From: JARKPK01 sp964631235
GTDB taxonomy: Bacteria; Planctomycetota; Planctomycetia; Pirellulales; Thermoguttaceae
NCBI GenBank assembly: GCA_964631235.1
Contig: CAZVZX010000015.1
Location: forward strand, 39,646-103,645
Direction of reading: 5' to 3'
Length of the DNA: 64,000 nucleotides
Part shown: one piece after another, positions 25,628 through 35,082 of the stretch
How the letters are laid out: the number at the start of each line of letters is the position of its first letter
Numbering within the stretch: the stretch's first letter is position 1
Notes under the pieces: generated by a model
The model's database searches: none
Seen by the model: only the letters and a program-made list of their open reading frames with translations
What the model was told of the DNA's origin: nothing
Program-made: the position numbers and the translations under genes

Positions 25628-28353
25628 GGTGCGAGAGTCTGCCATTGATCGCTCGGGCGGACGAGCAGCTTCTGCCCGGCGATGCGGACTTGAACCGGGG
25701 CCGACTTGTCGCGGGCCCGATCCGCTACGATGCGAAACTCGGTCACCCGTCCCTGACGCCAGCGGCAGTCCACGCGGTAGCCGCCGCGGGCGCGAAGTCC
25801 TTCGAACGAGCCTTCCTCGGCCCAACGCTTGGGCAGTGCCGGCAGCAGGCTGATCTCGCCGGCGTGGCTTTGAAGGAGCATTTCGGCCACGGCGCCGGTG
25901 ATGCCCAAATTGCCGTCGATCTGGAACGGCGGATGAGTGCAAAACAGGTTCGGCATCGTGTTGTAGGTCAGCAGTCCGCGGACCATCACCCCGGCGCGTT
26001 CCGCTTCGCCCAGGCGGGCCCACAAGGCGCACCGCCAGGGCCAGGTCCACGAGCGGCGGCTATCACCGATGGTCGTGGCCGCAGTGAAAGGCTGATCGCC
26101 GCGATCGTTGCTGCGGGCTTTAAGGCTGACGATGGCCGCGCGGGCCAGTTCGGGCGTTTGGGTCAAACTGATCTGTCGTCCCGGATAAACGGCGAATAGG
26201 TGCGACGTATGCCGATGGGTGTTCTTCGGGTCGTCGCGATCGGTTTGCCATTCTTGGAGTTGACCCCAACGACCGATCTTGTTCGGCGCCAATCGCGCCT
26301 GCATTTGGGCAACCTTCGCTTGGTAGTCGGCATCGACGTTCAAGGCCCGGGCCATTTCAAGATACGTTTGAAACAGCTCCCAAATGATCTGCTGATCGTG
26401 CATCACGCCGTCTTCGCGCGGGCCATGCTCGGGCGACCAGCCGTTGGGGGCGACGAGCGTGCCGTCGGGCAGTTCCTTGAGGTGGTCTTCCCAAAATTGA
26501 CAGATCTCTTTGACCATCGGATAGCCCTGGCGGCGAAGGAACTCGTCGTCCTGGGTGAAGGCGTAATGCCAGCCCATGTGTTGCGCGTACCATGCGCTGG
26601 CCGGGATGTTCCATTGCCAACCGTTGCCGCCGAAGATGTTTTGACTGGTCCGCGCCGTCCAACCGCGAATCTTCTCGCCGAAGGCCTTGCGGGTGGCCAC
26701 GCGGCACGGCTCGGCGCAGGCGGTGACGAAATCGAGCAGCGGACGGTGGCATTCGGGCAAGGCCGTCGATTCCGCTCCCCAGTAATTCATTTGCACGTTG
26801 ATGTTGTTGTGATAGTCGGAGGCCCAGGCCGGACGGTTGCTGTCGTTCCATAACCCCTGCAAGTTGGCCGGCAGCCCACCGGGGCGAGAACAGCTTGCCA
26901 GCAGATACCGACCATATTGGAACATCAACTGCTCTAATTCCGGGTCGTCCCCTCCGCCGGCGTAGGCAGCCAGGCGTGCATCGGTTGGTTTCGAGACGAT
27001 GTCCGCCCCGCTGCGTCCCCAGCAGACGCGAACTCGTTGGAGCAACGGGGCCAGATCGTCGAGATGGGCTCGAAACAGCGATTGATGCGATTTCGTTTCG
27101 GCCGCGGCGATGTCTTGGGCCACGATCGGGCCGGGCGGATCGCCTCGCCAACCTTTGGTGTAATCGGGGGCATAATCGGTTCGGGCGGCCAGCAGCAACG
27201 TCAGGCTGCGGCATTCGGCGAACAGTAGCACGTCGCCTTGGGTTTCGACGCGTCCGCCGTCGTTGACCACGCGCAGCCGGCAAGCATGTTTCAGCGAGTT
27301 GGGCAGCGCGGCCTCCCAGCCGAGCGTGCGTTCGCCGGCGACGACGGTTGTGTCAGGCTGCCCCGGGGCCAGCCGAATCTTGCCGGAAAGCGCGCCGGCA
27401 GGCTTGCCCTCGCGATGGGCCGTGTAGCGAAACACCAGCACTTGATCGGGATGGCTGGCAAAGGCCTCGCGAACGAAGCGAATCCCGTCGCGCTGGAACG
27501 TTGTCCGATGAATGCCCGAGATGATATCCAACTCGCGGCGGTAGTTGGCGGGGATCTCGGCCGGGCTAGCTGCGGCAATGCCGTCGAGGGCGATTTCGGC
27601 CACTTGGAAGTGGGCCTTGATTTTAGGCACGAACGAGAACTGATAGAAGCGGAACTCGGCCGGTTTTTCGACGGTGAATCGTCGGGTTTCGTGCCGCTGG
27701 GCGAACGGCCCATCGAGCTCGCGGCGGTCGAGCACCGTCCAGTCTTTGCCGTCGTTCGAGCCGGAAAGCGTCCACTGTTGCGGATCGCGCGGCGGAACAT
27801 CGTTGGCACTGGTCAACGAGTAGGCTTCAACCTTCACCGCCTTGGGCAGCTCAATGCGCCAAACAACCGCGTCGCCGGGATTGGCGATGCACCATTTCGT
27901 CTCGGTTCGGCCGTCGAAGCTGTTGGCAACGCCATTGCCGTCGCCGCGGGCATGGCCGCTGGGCGAAGTGACGATAGGGGTATCGGGTGGGCCGAACTCG
28001 ATGAATACGTCGCCGAAGGTCCGATAGTTGCCGAACCCGTGATCGCCGAGTTGATATTCGCCGTCCCAGTTGTTGTCGCCCGACCAAAGGGAGCTTTCGT
28101 TGAATTGAATCCGTTCGACGCCAATGCCGCCGAAGATCATCGCCCCCAGCCGCCCGTTGCCGATGGGCAAGGCCTCGCTCGACCATGTCGCGGCCGGCTT
28201 GGCGTACCAAAGCGTCAGCGAGCGAGCCGGTTCGGCTTCTGAATCGGCACTGGCGGCGGCCGAACGAGTCGGCGAGGTTCCGACGACCGCGGCAGAGAAC
28301 ATCCCAACGAGCAGGGCAACAACGGTGCAACAGCGGCAAGGTGTGGTTGTCAT
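25624..28353 (-). CDS. GH95-family glycoside hydrolase with inserted F5/8C-type domain
   Basis: A 909-residue secreted protein (signal TVVALLVGMFSAAVVG). GH95 hallmarks are WSSEALPIGNGRLGAMIFGG at the N-terminal domain, NINVQMNYWGAE (about residue 518, matching the catalytic Asn pair of GH95 alpha-fucosidases), VAPNGWSPEHGP with the candidate acid Glu (about residue 640), and HRHTSHLFAVYPG. Residues about 125-265 are an insertion with NSFDGRTETKWC, PQQWTLSGSNDGKDWTVLD and FRFYQFSF, a discoidin/CBM32-like carbohydrate-binding fold. It probably cleaves alpha-L-fucosyl or alpha-L-galactosyl residues from polysaccharides in the periplasm or outside. Linkage specificity cannot be read from sequence. 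Confidence 0.93.
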   Translation of the reverse strand: MTTTPCRCCTVVALLVGMFSAAVVGTSPTRSAAASADSEAEPARSLTLWYAKPAATWSSEALPIGNGRLGAMIFGGIGVERIQFNESSLWSGDNNWDGEYQLGDHGFGNYRTFGDVFIEFGPPDTPIVTSPSGHARGDGNGVANSFDGRTETKWCIANPGDAVVWRIELPKAVKVEAYSLTSANDVPPRDPQQWTLSGSNDGKDWTVLDRRELDGPFAQRHETRRFTVEKPAEFRFYQFSFVPKIKAHFQVAEIALDGIAAASPAEIPANYRRELDIISGIHRTTFQRDGIRFVREAFASHPDQVLVFRYTAHREGKPAGALSGKIRLAPGQPDTTVVAGERTLGWEAALPNSLKHACRLRVVNDGGRVETQGDVLLFAECRSLTLLLAARTDYAPDYTKGWRGDPPGPIVAQDIAAAETKSHQSLFRAHLDDLAPLLQRVRVCWGRSGADIVSKPTDARLAAYAGGGDDPELEQLMFQYGRYLLASCSRPGGLPANLQGLWNDSNRPAWASDYHNNINVQMNYWGAESTALPECHRPLLDFVTACAEPCRVATRKAFGEKIRGWTARTSQNIFGGNGWQWNIPASAWYAQHMGWHYAFTQDDEFLRRQGYPMVKEICQFWEDHLKELPDGTLVAPNGWSPEHGPREDGVMHDQQIIWELFQTYLEMARALNVDADYQAKVAQMQARLAPNKIGRWGQLQEWQTDRDDPKNTHRHTSHLFAVYPGRQISLTQTPELARAAIVSLKARSNDRGDQPFTAATTIGDSRRSWTWPWRCALWARLGEAERAGVMVRGLLTYNTMPNLFCTHPPFQIDGNLGITGAVAEMLLQSHAGEISLLPALPKRWAEEGSFEGLRARGGYRVDCRWRQGRVTEFRIVADRARDKSAPVQVRIAGQKLLVRPSDQWQTLAP

Positions 28354-28953
28354 CGGCGGGCTTCCGTGGGTGTGAAAAAGCGTTTCGCCCTATCGTAACC
28401 TCAACAGGCCTCTTATGGTAGCTGACGGCCGCCTTGCGGCGTTGAGGGCTGAAAGACAGAGTTCGCGGAGCTTCAGGCGGCGTTTGCGGCCGGCAGCTCG
28501 GCAGCTTGCGACCGGCTGCTACCCCCTTGGCTTCGGGGCGGCAATCTGCGAAACTGATTGATTCGTGTGATTTTAGCAGTCCATTGATCGGGCTGAATCG
28601 CCCGCACAACCTGTGTTTCAGGCGGCGTGTCGGCGGTAGGGCCGACGCACAGTCCGTCGATCGTTGTGGCCGTTTGCGCGAACCGCGCGAACGACCTTCG
28701 CCGTCGTCCGCTTCGGCAGGGGCCGAACCGGCTGCGGGGGTTTTGTTCGAAGGCGGCCTCCGGCATTGCCGAAGATGCCGGCGATCGGGTTGTGCCGGCC
28801 TGTCGGTCCCGCGAATCTCGAAAGAGAAATCGGGGGGCGAAGCGGCAGGCCGTGGGGAGTGTTTCCTCAACGGGCGATTCGCTTAGCGGCGTCGGCCCGC
28901 CCCGTCGGGGCGTATCGTCCGATCTCGTTGGTTTTTTTGAGGGAGTGGAGACG
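28354..28953. other. Divergent intergenic region, no gene seen
   Basis: 600 bases between the GH95 start (minus) and the second sugar isomerase start (plus). The plus-strand frame is open from 28627 but encodes Arg-rich sequence with no family resemblance before ATG 28954. Promoters for both genes must be here; none stands out. Confidence 0.45.
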
Positions 28954-29847
28954 ATGATGTTCAGGAACCTTAGTCCGTCGGCCTTGGGTATTTCGGGGCA
29001 CCAAAGCGAAATCATCGAGTTGGCGTTGACGAACGGTTTTGCCGGGATGGAACTGAACATCGTCGAGCATGCCAGCGCGGTGCGGCTTCGCGGGGCGGAG
29101 TATGCCCGGCGACTGATCGAAAGCGCGCGGATTCGCATCGGCTATTTTCCGTTGCCGGTGGAGCTAGAGGCCGACGACGCCGAATTCAAGGCCCAACGCG
29201 AAAAGCTGGCCGATTACGCCGCTTTGGCGGCCGAGTTGGGCTGCACCCGAACCATTGCCATGATTCCTTCGTTCAGCGACACGCGGCCATATCACGAGAA
29301 TTTCGAAGTGTACCGTCAACGAATCGCCGACATCGGCGCGGCGCTTGCGCCCTCCGGCGTTCGTTTGGCGTTGGGCTTTCAATCGGCCGAGTCGTTGCGA
29401 AAGGGTCGGACATTCCAGTTCATCCACGATCTCGAAGCCCTTTCTCTGCTGATCAATATGGTGGCCTCGCCGAGCGTCGGGCTGCTGATCGACACCTGGG
29501 AGTTGGCCGCCGTCGGCGCCACGGCGGAGACGATCAGCAAGCTATCGCCGGCCCAAATCGTCGCCGTCCAAGTGGCCGACTACCCGGCCCAACTGCCCGA
29601 GCAGGGCGAGCCCGCCCGATTGCTGCCCGGCGATGAATCGGGAACTGGGCAAACGGTTCCCATGCTGGCCGCGCTGCAATCGCTTGGCTACAACGGCCCG
29701 GTCACGCCCAAGGTCTCGCGATCCAGCTTCAGCACGCGGAAACGCGACTTGGTGGTCAAGCAGGCGGGCGAGGCCCTCGATCGCGTTTGGCGGGCGGCCA
29801 GCCTGCCGGTCGAATCTCGTCGCCCGTCGCCTGTCGCTCGGGAATAA
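28954..29847 (+). CDS. Cytoplasmic TIM-barrel sugar isomerase/epimerase-like protein
   Basis: A 297-residue protein from ATG 28954, without a signal peptide. It shows the AP-endonuclease-2 TIM-barrel pattern: ALGISGHQSEIIELALTNGF, GMELNIVEH, LGCTRTIAMIPSFSDTRPY, GVRLALGFQS, VGLLIDTWELAAVGAT and AVQVADYPAQL, ending in YNGPVTPKVSRS. In myo-inosose dehydratases and related isomerases the equivalent strands carry metal-binding Glu, Asp, His and Glu. Here GFQS replaces the usual E-x-L metal motif and PKVS the last Glu-containing strand, so catalysis may differ. A strong terminator follows 30 bases after the stop. Function unknown within the family. Confidence 0.82.
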   Translation: MMFRNLSPSALGISGHQSEIIELALTNGFAGMELNIVEHASAVRLRGAEYARRLIESARIRIGYFPLPVELEADDAEFKAQREKLADYAALAAELGCTRTIAMIPSFSDTRPYHENFEVYRQRIADIGAALAPSGVRLALGFQSAESLRKGRTFQFIHDLEALSLLINMVASPSVGLLIDTWELAAVGATAETISKLSPAQIVAVQVADYPAQLPEQGEPARLLPGDESGTGQTVPMLAALQSLGYNGPVTPKVSRSSFSTRKRDLVVKQAGEALDRVWRAASLPVESRRPSPVARE

Positions 29848-29878
29848 ACATCCCATCAATTCGATTGGCATTGTGGAG

Positions 29879-29918
29879 AAAGCGGCGGCGGGGCGTGCTC
29901 GCGGCCGCTTTTTCTTTT
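29879..29918 (+). terminator. Rho-independent terminator after the isomerase gene
   Basis: AAAGCGGC (29879-29886) pairs with GCCGCTTT (29904-29911). An inner GCG/CGC pair extends the stem across a G-G mismatch, and TTCTTTTC follows. The hairpin lies 32 bases past the stop codon at 29847. Confidence 0.75.
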
Positions 29919-29950
29919 CAGCGGCGGCTTGCCGGCCCATTGGGGGTTCG

Positions 29951-29996
29951 TTTCGCCGGCGACGGCGGCCGCTTCCGCACTTGGGTGGAACGATTT
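29951..29996 (+). repeat. Partial copy of the ~100-bp repeat (3' half)
   Basis: TTTCGCCGGC, GCGGCCGCTTCCGCACTT and GGTGGAACGATTT match only the right half of the dispersed element, best to copy C. The left half is missing and a terminator hairpin occupies the preceding bases. Confidence 0.55.
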
Positions 29997-30120
29997 GCAA
30001 TGCCTTTCGCTCCATCAATCATGCACTTGCCTTGGCCGGTATCTTTTGGCATAGAGCAGATCGTGGCGGGCGGTGTCGGTTCGGCTGCTGCGTTCCAGGC
30101 TCTTCTCGGAGAACGCGACC

Positions 30121-30447
30121 ATGCAGAACGAGCAGAACGGGCCACTTGACGCGATTCATCACATCGCCATCGCCGTCAACAACGTGGCCGAGGCGGTTGA
30201 CTGGTACTCCTCCCATTTCCGCTGCCGCGTGGCCTACCACGACGAAACATGGGCCTTGCTAAAGTTCGCCAATACGGCCCTGGCGCTGGTGGGCGGCGGG
30301 CTGCATCCGCCGCATATCGGCTTGATGTTGCCCGGGGCCGACCGCTTCGGACCGCTGAAGACCCACCGCGACGGTATTCAGTACGTTTATATCACCGATC
30401 CGTCGGGCAACACCGTCGAAGTGCTCGAGCCGCAAGATGAAAAGTGA
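30121..30447 (+). CDS. VOC-family (glyoxalase/methylmalonyl-CoA epimerase-like) protein
   Basis: A 108-residue single-domain vicinal-oxygen-chelate protein starting at ATG 30121. IHHIAIAVNNVAEAVDWYS carries the first metal His in the beta-1 strand. FANTALALVGGG, HIGLMLP and YITDPSGNTVEVLEP follow; the Glu in VEVLEP is the usual second-half metal ligand. The fold supports metal-dependent isomerases, lyases or dioxygenases, and also binding proteins. It is shorter than methylmalonyl-CoA epimerase (about 130-150 residues). Its last 11 bases overlap the photolyase start, indicating translational coupling, although the functional link is unclear. Confidence 0.85.
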   Translation: MQNEQNGPLDAIHHIAIAVNNVAEAVDWYSSHFRCRVAYHDETWALLKFANTALALVGGGLHPPHIGLMLPGADRFGPLKTHRDGIQYVYITDPSGNTVEVLEPQDEK

Positions 30448-32050
30448 CCCGTCGGCGTGGCAAGTCCCTTCCGAGCGATTGCGGCGGCAAGGTTCCCCTG
30501 AAGGCCAGCCGAGCGGCTCGTTCGTGCTTTATTGCATGACGGTGCAGCGTCGCGGCCGTTGGAACTTCGCTCTTCAGCAGGCGGCCTATCGTGCGGCCCA
30601 GCGGCAGCAGCCGCTGCTGGTGATTGAGGTGCTGCGCTGCGATCGGCCGTGGGCCAACCGCCGGCATCATCAACTGGTTCTCGATGGAATGCGAGACAAT
30701 GCCGAATACTTCGCCGCGCATCAGACTGCCTACTGGCCGCTCGTCGAATCGCGGCCCGGCGAAGCGGCCGAAGTGCTTGCCGCGTTGCTGAAGCAGTGCA
30801 GTGGCGCGGTTGTGGACGATCATCCGCTCGACGGCGATCTGCCCGCGGGCGTCTTTGAAGGCAGAGCTGCCTGCACAATCGAGTGGGTGGACAGTGCCGG
30901 CCTGCTGCCGATCCGCGCCGTTGATCGGGCCTTCCCCACAGCGTTCGCCTTTCGCCGCGCGCTCCAGTCGCTTTTGCCCGAGCATCTGCCGGTTCTGCCG
31001 GCCGAGGACCCGCTGGCCGAGCTTTCGCTACCGTCGTTTGGAACGTTTCCCAGCGTGTTGCGTCCGCTGTTGTCGGTGTGTGAAGACAACGCCTTAGTCG
31101 AGCGACTCCCTTGGGACGACCGGATGGCGCCGCCGCCGGCCGGGTCGCGCCGTGCTGGCCCGTCGAAGTCGAGTGTCGAGGCGGCGCGGCGACTGCATCG
31201 TGCGGTGCTGGCGGTCATCGAGGCGCACTGCCGGCAGCTTGATCGCTTGCCGATCGATCAACGCGTCGAGCCGGTCGCGGGATTTCGCGGCGGGGCAACG
31301 GCGGCCGCCGAGCGATTGACGCAGTTCATTTCGCGACGATTGGCCCGATACGAGCAGCGCAACGAGCCTGAGGCCGATGCCACCAGCGGCCTGTCGCCGT
31401 ACTTGCGGCTCGGTCAGATTTCGGTGCATCAGATCTTTTGCGCGGTGGCCGATGCCGACCGATGGTCGCCCGACCGCCTGTCGCCGCGCGCCACCGGCGC
31501 CCGCGAGGGTTGGTGGGGGATGAGCCCGCCGGCCGAGGCCTTCCTCGACGAATTGGTTACTTGGCGCGAACTGGGGCTCAATTTCGCCGCGCATCGGCCC
31601 GGCGAGATCGACCGACCCGATTCTCTGCCCGACTGGGCCCGCGCAACCCTCGACGAGCACGCGAACGACGACCGCCCGCACGTCTATTCGCCCGAGCAGT
31701 TCGAGGCGGCCGCAACGCACGACCGCCTTTGGAACGCCGCCCAACGGCAACTGCTGCGCGAGGGCGTGATTCACAACTACTTGCGGATGTTATGGGGCAA
31801 GAAGATCTTGGAATGGTCGCCCTCGTGGCGCGAGGCGTTGCGGGTGATGATCGACCTGAACAACAAGTACGGCATCGACGGCTGCGACCCGAACTCGTAC
31901 ACCGGCATCTTCTGGGTGCTGGGGCGCTACGACCGTCCTTGGGGCCCCGAACGGCCGATTTTCGGCAAGGTGCGGTACATGAGTTCGGAAAACACGGCGC
32001 GCAAAGTGCGCGTCGAGGGATACATCGCTCGGCAACTTGACAACCGCTAG
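30437..32050 (+). CDS. Class II CPD photolyase
   Basis: A 537-residue flavoprotein that uses light to split cyclobutane pyrimidine dimers. The N-terminal Rossmann part has FVLYCMTVQRRGRWNFALQQ, the class II pattern for antenna and DNA-photolyase folding. The C-terminal FAD domain has LSPYLRLGQISVHQ, ELVTWRELGLNFA, LREGVIHNYLRMLWGKKILE and the hallmark NKYGIDGCDPNSYTGIFWVL, followed by GRYDRPWGPERPIFGKVRYM. Typical class II proteins are about 450-480 residues; the extra length lies in the Arg/Pro-rich segment near residues 225-245. The 11-base overlap with the upstream VOC gene suggests one operon. Confidence 0.94.
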   Translation: MKSDPSAWQVPSERLRRQGSPEGQPSGSFVLYCMTVQRRGRWNFALQQAAYRAAQRQQPLLVIEVLRCDRPWANRRHHQLVLDGMRDNAEYFAAHQTAYWPLVESRPGEAAEVLAALLKQCSGAVVDDHPLDGDLPAGVFEGRAACTIEWVDSAGLLPIRAVDRAFPTAFAFRRALQSLLPEHLPVLPAEDPLAELSLPSFGTFPSVLRPLLSVCEDNALVERLPWDDRMAPPPAGSRRAGPSKSSVEAARRLHRAVLAVIEAHCRQLDRLPIDQRVEPVAGFRGGATAAAERLTQFISRRLARYEQRNEPEADATSGLSPYLRLGQISVHQIFCAVADADRWSPDRLSPRATGAREGWWGMSPPAEAFLDELVTWRELGLNFAAHRPGEIDRPDSLPDWARATLDEHANDDRPHVYSPEQFEAAATHDRLWNAAQRQLLREGVIHNYLRMLWGKKILEWSPSWREALRVMIDLNNKYGIDGCDPNSYTGIFWVLGRYDRPWGPERPIFGKVRYMSSENTARKVRVEGYIARQLDNR

Positions 32051-32273
32051 GGACACTCGTACTATTGGCGTCCTCTTTTCGAACCACGGCAAGGTGCTTC
32101 GTGCCGCAAGCGGCGGCGGCATCGGGCCTGTGCCGCGAAGCCTGTTTTCGACAATCGGCGCAGAAGGGCGAAACAGTCCGTTGTGCGGCCTCGAACATCG
32201 GGAACTCGCCGCGCGCGGGCAAGCTCGTTGAAGCTTGTCGAATGTTTTTTCCACTCACAGTTGGGTACAAGCC

Positions 32274-34562
32274 ATGGCCGTAGCAGTGAATTTGGGCTTT
32301 CCGCGGATCGGTGCAAACCGCGAATTGAAACGGGCGGTCGAACGCTACTGGGCGGGCGAACTGGCCGCCGAGGAATTGGCTGATACGGCCGGCTCGCTGC
32401 GCCGCCGGCATTGGGAATTGCAACGCGACGCCGGCATCGATCACATTCCCAGCAACGACTTCTCGCTCTACGATCACGTGCTCGACACCGCGCTGATGGT
32501 CGGCGCCGTGCCGGAACGGTTCGGGCGGATCGAGTCGAACGGACTGTTGGCCACGTACTTCGCCATGGCGCGCGGCGCCGCCGACGCCCCGGCCATGGAA
32601 ATGACCAAGTGGTTCGACACGAACTACCACTACATCGTGCCCGAACTCGAACAGGGAATGAAATTCCGCCTGACTTCGAACAAACCCGTCGAGCAGTTCG
32701 TCGAGGCCGGTCAGTTGGGCATCGCGACCCGGCCGGTGCTGCTCGGCCCGGTGAGCTTCTTGCTCTTGGGCAAATGCAAGGCCGACAACCTCAACCCGTT
32801 GACGCTGATCAACGGGCTGCTGCCCGTGTACGAGCAGGTGCTGGCGGCGCTAAAGGCCGAAGGTGCCCAGTGGGTTCAAATCGACGAACCGGTTCTGGCC
32901 ACCGACCTCGACGCAGACGTCATCGAGGCCTTCGCGGCCGTTTATCAGCGGCTACGGGGGGCGGCCGGAACGTTGAAGATCTGCCTGACGACCTACTTCG
33001 GCGATTTGCTTGACAATTTGGCGCCCGCGCTGCGGTTGCCCGTGGACGCCGTTCACCTCGACTTGGTTCGCGCGCCGGGGCAGTTGGCTCGCGCGCTCGA
33101 GCTGGCGCCGGCCTCGATGTCGCTTTCGCTGGGCGTGATCGACGGGCGGAACATCTGGCGGGCCGATCTGGAAAAGGCGCTGGCGCTGGTGGAACAAGCG
33201 GTGGCAAAATTGGGGAGCGAGCGGGTGATGGTCGGCCCGTCGTGCTCGCTGCTGCACTGCCCGATCGACTTGGCGAACGAAACCAAGCTTGATGCCGAGC
33301 TGAAAGGGTGGATGGCCTTCGCGCGGCAGAAGCTCGACGAAATCGTCGCGGTGGCGAGGGCGGCAACGCATGGGCGCGCAGCCGCGGCCGCGGCGCTCGA
33401 CGAATCGCGCCGGGCGGTGGAAAGCCGCGCGGCCTCGCCGCGCATCCACAACCCCGCGGTGAAGGCCCGATTGCAGCAGATCTCGCCGTCGATGTTCGAA
33501 CGCGGCCGGCCGTTCGCCCAACGGAAACCGCTGCAACAGGCGCGGCTCAACCTGCCGCTGCTGCCGACGACGACGATCGGATCGTTCCCGCAAACAGCCG
33601 AGGTTCGCCGCGCTCGTGCTGCCTGGAAAAAAGGCGACTGGACGCTAGAGCAATACGAGCAGTTCTGCCGCGAGGAAATCGCCCGGGTCGTCAAGTTCCA
33701 GGAAGACGTCGGGCTCGATGTGCTCGTTCACGGCGAATGCGAACGGAACGACATGGTCGAATACTTCGGCGAGCAGCTCGAAGGGTTCGCATTCACCCAA
33801 AACGGTTGGGTGCAAAGCTACGGATCGCGTTGTGTCAAGCCGCCGGTGATCTTCGGCGATGTTTCGCGTCCGCGGCCGATGACCGTCCGTTGGAGCCAGT
33901 ATGCCCAGTCGTTGACCGCCAAGCCGATGAAGGGGATGCTCACCGGCCCGATCACCATTTTGCAATGGTCGTTCGTCCGCGACGATCAGCCGCGGAAGGA
34001 CACGGCGTTTCAAATCGCCTTGGCCATTCGCGATGAAGTGGTCGATTTGGAGAAGGCGGGAATCGGCGTGATCCAGATCGACGAACCGGCCATCCGCGAA
34101 GGGTTGCCCTTGCACCGCGGGCAATGGGCCGAATACCTGCGTTGGGCCGTCGATGCCTTCCGGCTCAGTGCCGCGGGGGTCGCAGACGAAACGCAAATTC
34201 ACACCCATATGTGCTACTCGGAGTTCAATGCCATCATTCAGAGCATTGCCGAGCTCGACGCCGACGTGATTTCGATCGAGGCATCGCGGTCGCATATGGA
34301 CCTTCTCGAAGCGTTCGTGCGCTTCCAGTACCCCAATGACATCGGACCTGGCGTGTACGACATCCACAGCCCGCGGGTGCCCGAAGTGGACGAAATGCTC
34401 GGCCAAATTCAAAAGGCCCTGCGCTGGATTCGGCCCGAACAGTTCTGGGTTAATCCCGACTGCGGCCTGAAGACCCGCGCGTGGCCCGAAACCATCGCCG
34501 CGCTAAAGAACATGGTCGAGGCCACCCAAAGTGCCCGGGCCCAGTTGTCGGCCTCAAAGTAG
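32274..34562 (+). CDS. metE: Cobalamin-independent methionine synthase
   Basis: A 762-residue protein, normal for MetE, catalysing methyl transfer from 5-methyl-tetrahydropteroyl-triglutamate to homocysteine. The N-terminal barrel begins VNLGFPRIGANRELKRAVE; the linker is Ala-rich (about residues 370-395). The C-terminal catalytic barrel opens LPTTTIGSFPQTAEVRRARA. Zinc ligands appear in IHTHMCYSEFN (His and Cys, about residues 643-645), ISIEASRSHMDLLE (Glu, about 667) and VNPDCGLKTRAW (Cys, about 730). ATG 32274 matches the family N-terminus; the open frame starts slightly earlier. The 223-base leader shows no SAM or cobalamin riboswitch that I can recognise. Confidence 0.97.
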   Translation: MAVAVNLGFPRIGANRELKRAVERYWAGELAAEELADTAGSLRRRHWELQRDAGIDHIPSNDFSLYDHVLDTALMVGAVPERFGRIESNGLLATYFAMARGAADAPAMEMTKWFDTNYHYIVPELEQGMKFRLTSNKPVEQFVEAGQLGIATRPVLLGPVSFLLLGKCKADNLNPLTLINGLLPVYEQVLAALKAEGAQWVQIDEPVLATDLDADVIEAFAAVYQRLRGAAGTLKICLTTYFGDLLDNLAPALRLPVDAVHLDLVRAPGQLARALELAPASMSLSLGVIDGRNIWRADLEKALALVEQAVAKLGSERVMVGPSCSLLHCPIDLANETKLDAELKGWMAFARQKLDEIVAVARAATHGRAAAAAALDESRRAVESRAASPRIHNPAVKARLQQISPSMFERGRPFAQRKPLQQARLNLPLLPTTTIGSFPQTAEVRRARAAWKKGDWTLEQYEQFCREEIARVVKFQEDVGLDVLVHGECERNDMVEYFGEQLEGFAFTQNGWVQSYGSRCVKPPVIFGDVSRPRPMTVRWSQYAQSLTAKPMKGMLTGPITILQWSFVRDDQPRKDTAFQIALAIRDEVVDLEKAGIGVIQIDEPAIREGLPLHRGQWAEYLRWAVDAFRLSAAGVADETQIHTHMCYSEFNAIIQSIAELDADVISIEASRSHMDLLEAFVRFQYPNDIGPGVYDIHSPRVPEVDEMLGQIQKALRWIRPEQFWVNPDCGLKTRAWPETIAALKNMVEATQSARAQLSASK

Positions 34563-35082
34563 TTGCTGGTGTCCGGGGATGGACGGGCTGAAAGTCCGTG
34601 CAGCATCAGCCTCGCGGCAATTGGCTGCACTCGCGGGTGATCGCGCCGCCGAAGTGCGAATCGCAACTCGCAATCCGCTACGCAACAATGACTTGCGATG
34701 AGCGAACTGGCGTATGCTCGTTTGGAGAACGCCGCGCTCAGCCGGACCGATCATGGGCGGCCCAACTTCGGGCAGCTTCGACTCTTGTTTTCATGCGACC
34801 TGCCGCATCGTCGTTCGATCTGCGGCGCCCGCCTGCGGCTGACGGCGCAATCTATTTGACAATCTGCGCTGTCGCAAATACGATCAATATGAGACAGGGC
34901 AAGGGTTTTGAACTCGGGCGTTTCCTGGCGACGGATTACTGACGAAAGCCGCGAAACGCTCAGATACAAAACCAATCCGAGATCAAGCGAGGAGGCTCGG
35001 GCACTCGCTTGACTCGACGGTGGGGACGGCGGACGTTCGCTCAGAGTCTTCTCTTCGTTGGAATCCGCAGCCGGGTTGCCCG
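34563..35082. other. Intergenic region before the serine protease
   Basis: 520 bases with no convincing gene. The plus-strand frame 34598-34942 translates to random-looking sequence. A good sigma70-like promoter lies at 34856-34884, leaving a 190-base leader before the protease start. Confidence 0.5.
34856..34884 (+). promoter_or_regulatory. Sigma70-like promoter for the PEP-CTERM protease
   Basis: TTGACA (34856-34861, perfect -35) is followed after 17 bases by TACGAT (34879-34884). Spacing is ideal and it points at the protease gene about 190 bases downstream. Confidence 0.6.

Noticed and set aside
32051..32273. SAM or cobalamin riboswitch before metE
   Set aside because: I looked for the SAM-I core and the B12 box and found neither; no T-run hairpin is present.
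34598..34942. Possible 114-residue gene before the protease
   Set aside because: No ribosome-binding site, no recognisable motif, and the protease promoter lies inside it.
34885..35082. Cyclic-di-GMP riboswitch in the protease leader
   Set aside because: ACAGGGCAAGGG and GACGAAAGCCGCGAAAC faintly resemble GEMM pieces, but the conserved core and tetraloop receptor order is not satisfied.
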